This document shows positions 63,932 through 64,000 of a stretch of 64,000 bases of DNA, piece after piece. This stretch comes from Iphinoe sp. HA4291-MV1 (GTDB lineage Bacteria; Cyanobacteriota; Cyanobacteriia; Cyanobacteriales; Nostocaceae). Where the stretch lies: the NCBI GenBank assembly GCA_019359415.1, contig JAHHHH010000004.1, positions 112,095-176,094 on the forward strand. Reading direction: 5' to 3'. The notes beneath the pieces were generated by a model. The model did not search any database. It saw nothing but the letters and a program-made list of their open reading frames with translations, and was not told where the DNA came from. Both the position numbers and the translations under genes were made by a program. Each line of letters begins with the position of its first letter. The first letter of the stretch is position 1.

Positions 63932-64000
63932 TCAGATAATTTGACGCAGGTGAGCCGCTTGCGATTGGGTAATGTCGGCGGAATTTTTGGATGGGATTGA
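63932..64000 (-). CDS. C-terminal end of an unknown gene at the window edge
   Basis: From base 64000 the minus strand reads SIPSKNSADITQSQAAHLRQ then II and TGA at 63932-63934. The residue mix looks coding. Only 22 codons are visible, so this is a weak call and the family is unknown. Confidence 0.3.
   Translation of the reverse strand, partial: SIPSKNSADITQSQAAHLRQII

Overview
The window comes from a nitrogen-fixing, almost certainly heterocystous, filamentous cyanobacterium (Nostocales). The evidence is a complete Mo-nitrogenase cluster in the Anabaena/Nostoc order with the heterocyst-type ferredoxin gene fdxH, cyanoglobin glbN between nifU and nifH, HIP1 octamers (GCGATCGC, e.g. 855-862 and 5035-5042), and many short heptameric repeats and palindromic repeats typical of this group. 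I cannot name a genus from the sequence alone.

Layout. 1-4773: the start of an unknown gene, an ECF sigma/anti-sigma pair, and a small envelope group (PepSY-like membrane protein, cupredoxin lipoprotein, Tat-type metallophosphoesterase). 5011-8620: dnaA, an HtrA-type protease whose 5' end is made of heptameric repeats, and peptide deformylase. 8623-13908: an operon-like run of PGR-motif HMA-like proteins, a P-type ATPase without a CPC motif, and a DUF5132 protein, preceded by two arrays of 11-bp-period TTAA repeats that look like PhoB/OmpR-type sites. 14267-21683: a broken toxin-antitoxin pair, a BNR-repeat protein, a ferritin-like protein, an SDR, dhaK-dhaL, and an intact MazF-type toxin-antitoxin pair. 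21869-25765: a decayed NACHT/WD40 gene interrupted by a TnpB element with its reRNA end, then a 135-bp MITE with an 8-bp target duplication. 25864-35470: LysR regulator and two sets of CadD-like and TauE/SafE-like exporters, with PAP2, an amino-acid permease and membrane proteins. 35471-38833: transposase remnant, two small hypothetical genes, a methyltransferase, and the N-terminal stub of ctaB cut by a MITE.

38857-56062 is the nif region, all on the minus strand. In transcription order it reads nifB, fdxN, nifS, nifU, glbN, nifH, nifD, nifK, a PF06967-type gene, nifE, nifN, nifX, a DUF269 gene, a DUF683-type gene, nifW, hesA, a small membrane protein, hesB, fdxH, feoA. 58853-63775, on the plus strand, carries cysE (nifP position), two small conserved genes, a 39-codon gene, nifV, nifZ, nifT and a 2Fe-2S protein. 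NifB, NifE, NifN, NifX, NifV and cysteine synthesis feed FeMo-cofactor assembly. NifU/NifS/HesB supply Fe-S clusters, FdxH supplies electrons, and NifHDK is the enzyme. nifD, fdxN, nifK and nifH are all uninterrupted; no excision element is present.

The most interesting non-coding signal is a TTGAGTACA motif repeated upstream of nifB and, in mirrored orientation, upstream of cysE/nifP. It is a candidate shared activator site for the two divergent nif transcription units, which here are separated by a kinase fragment and an oxidoreductase gene. Other notable points are inverted repeats bracketing glbN, repeat-derived peptides added to HtrA and NifE, and hairpins packed between nifD and nifK. 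All positions were read by eye; no database search was run.
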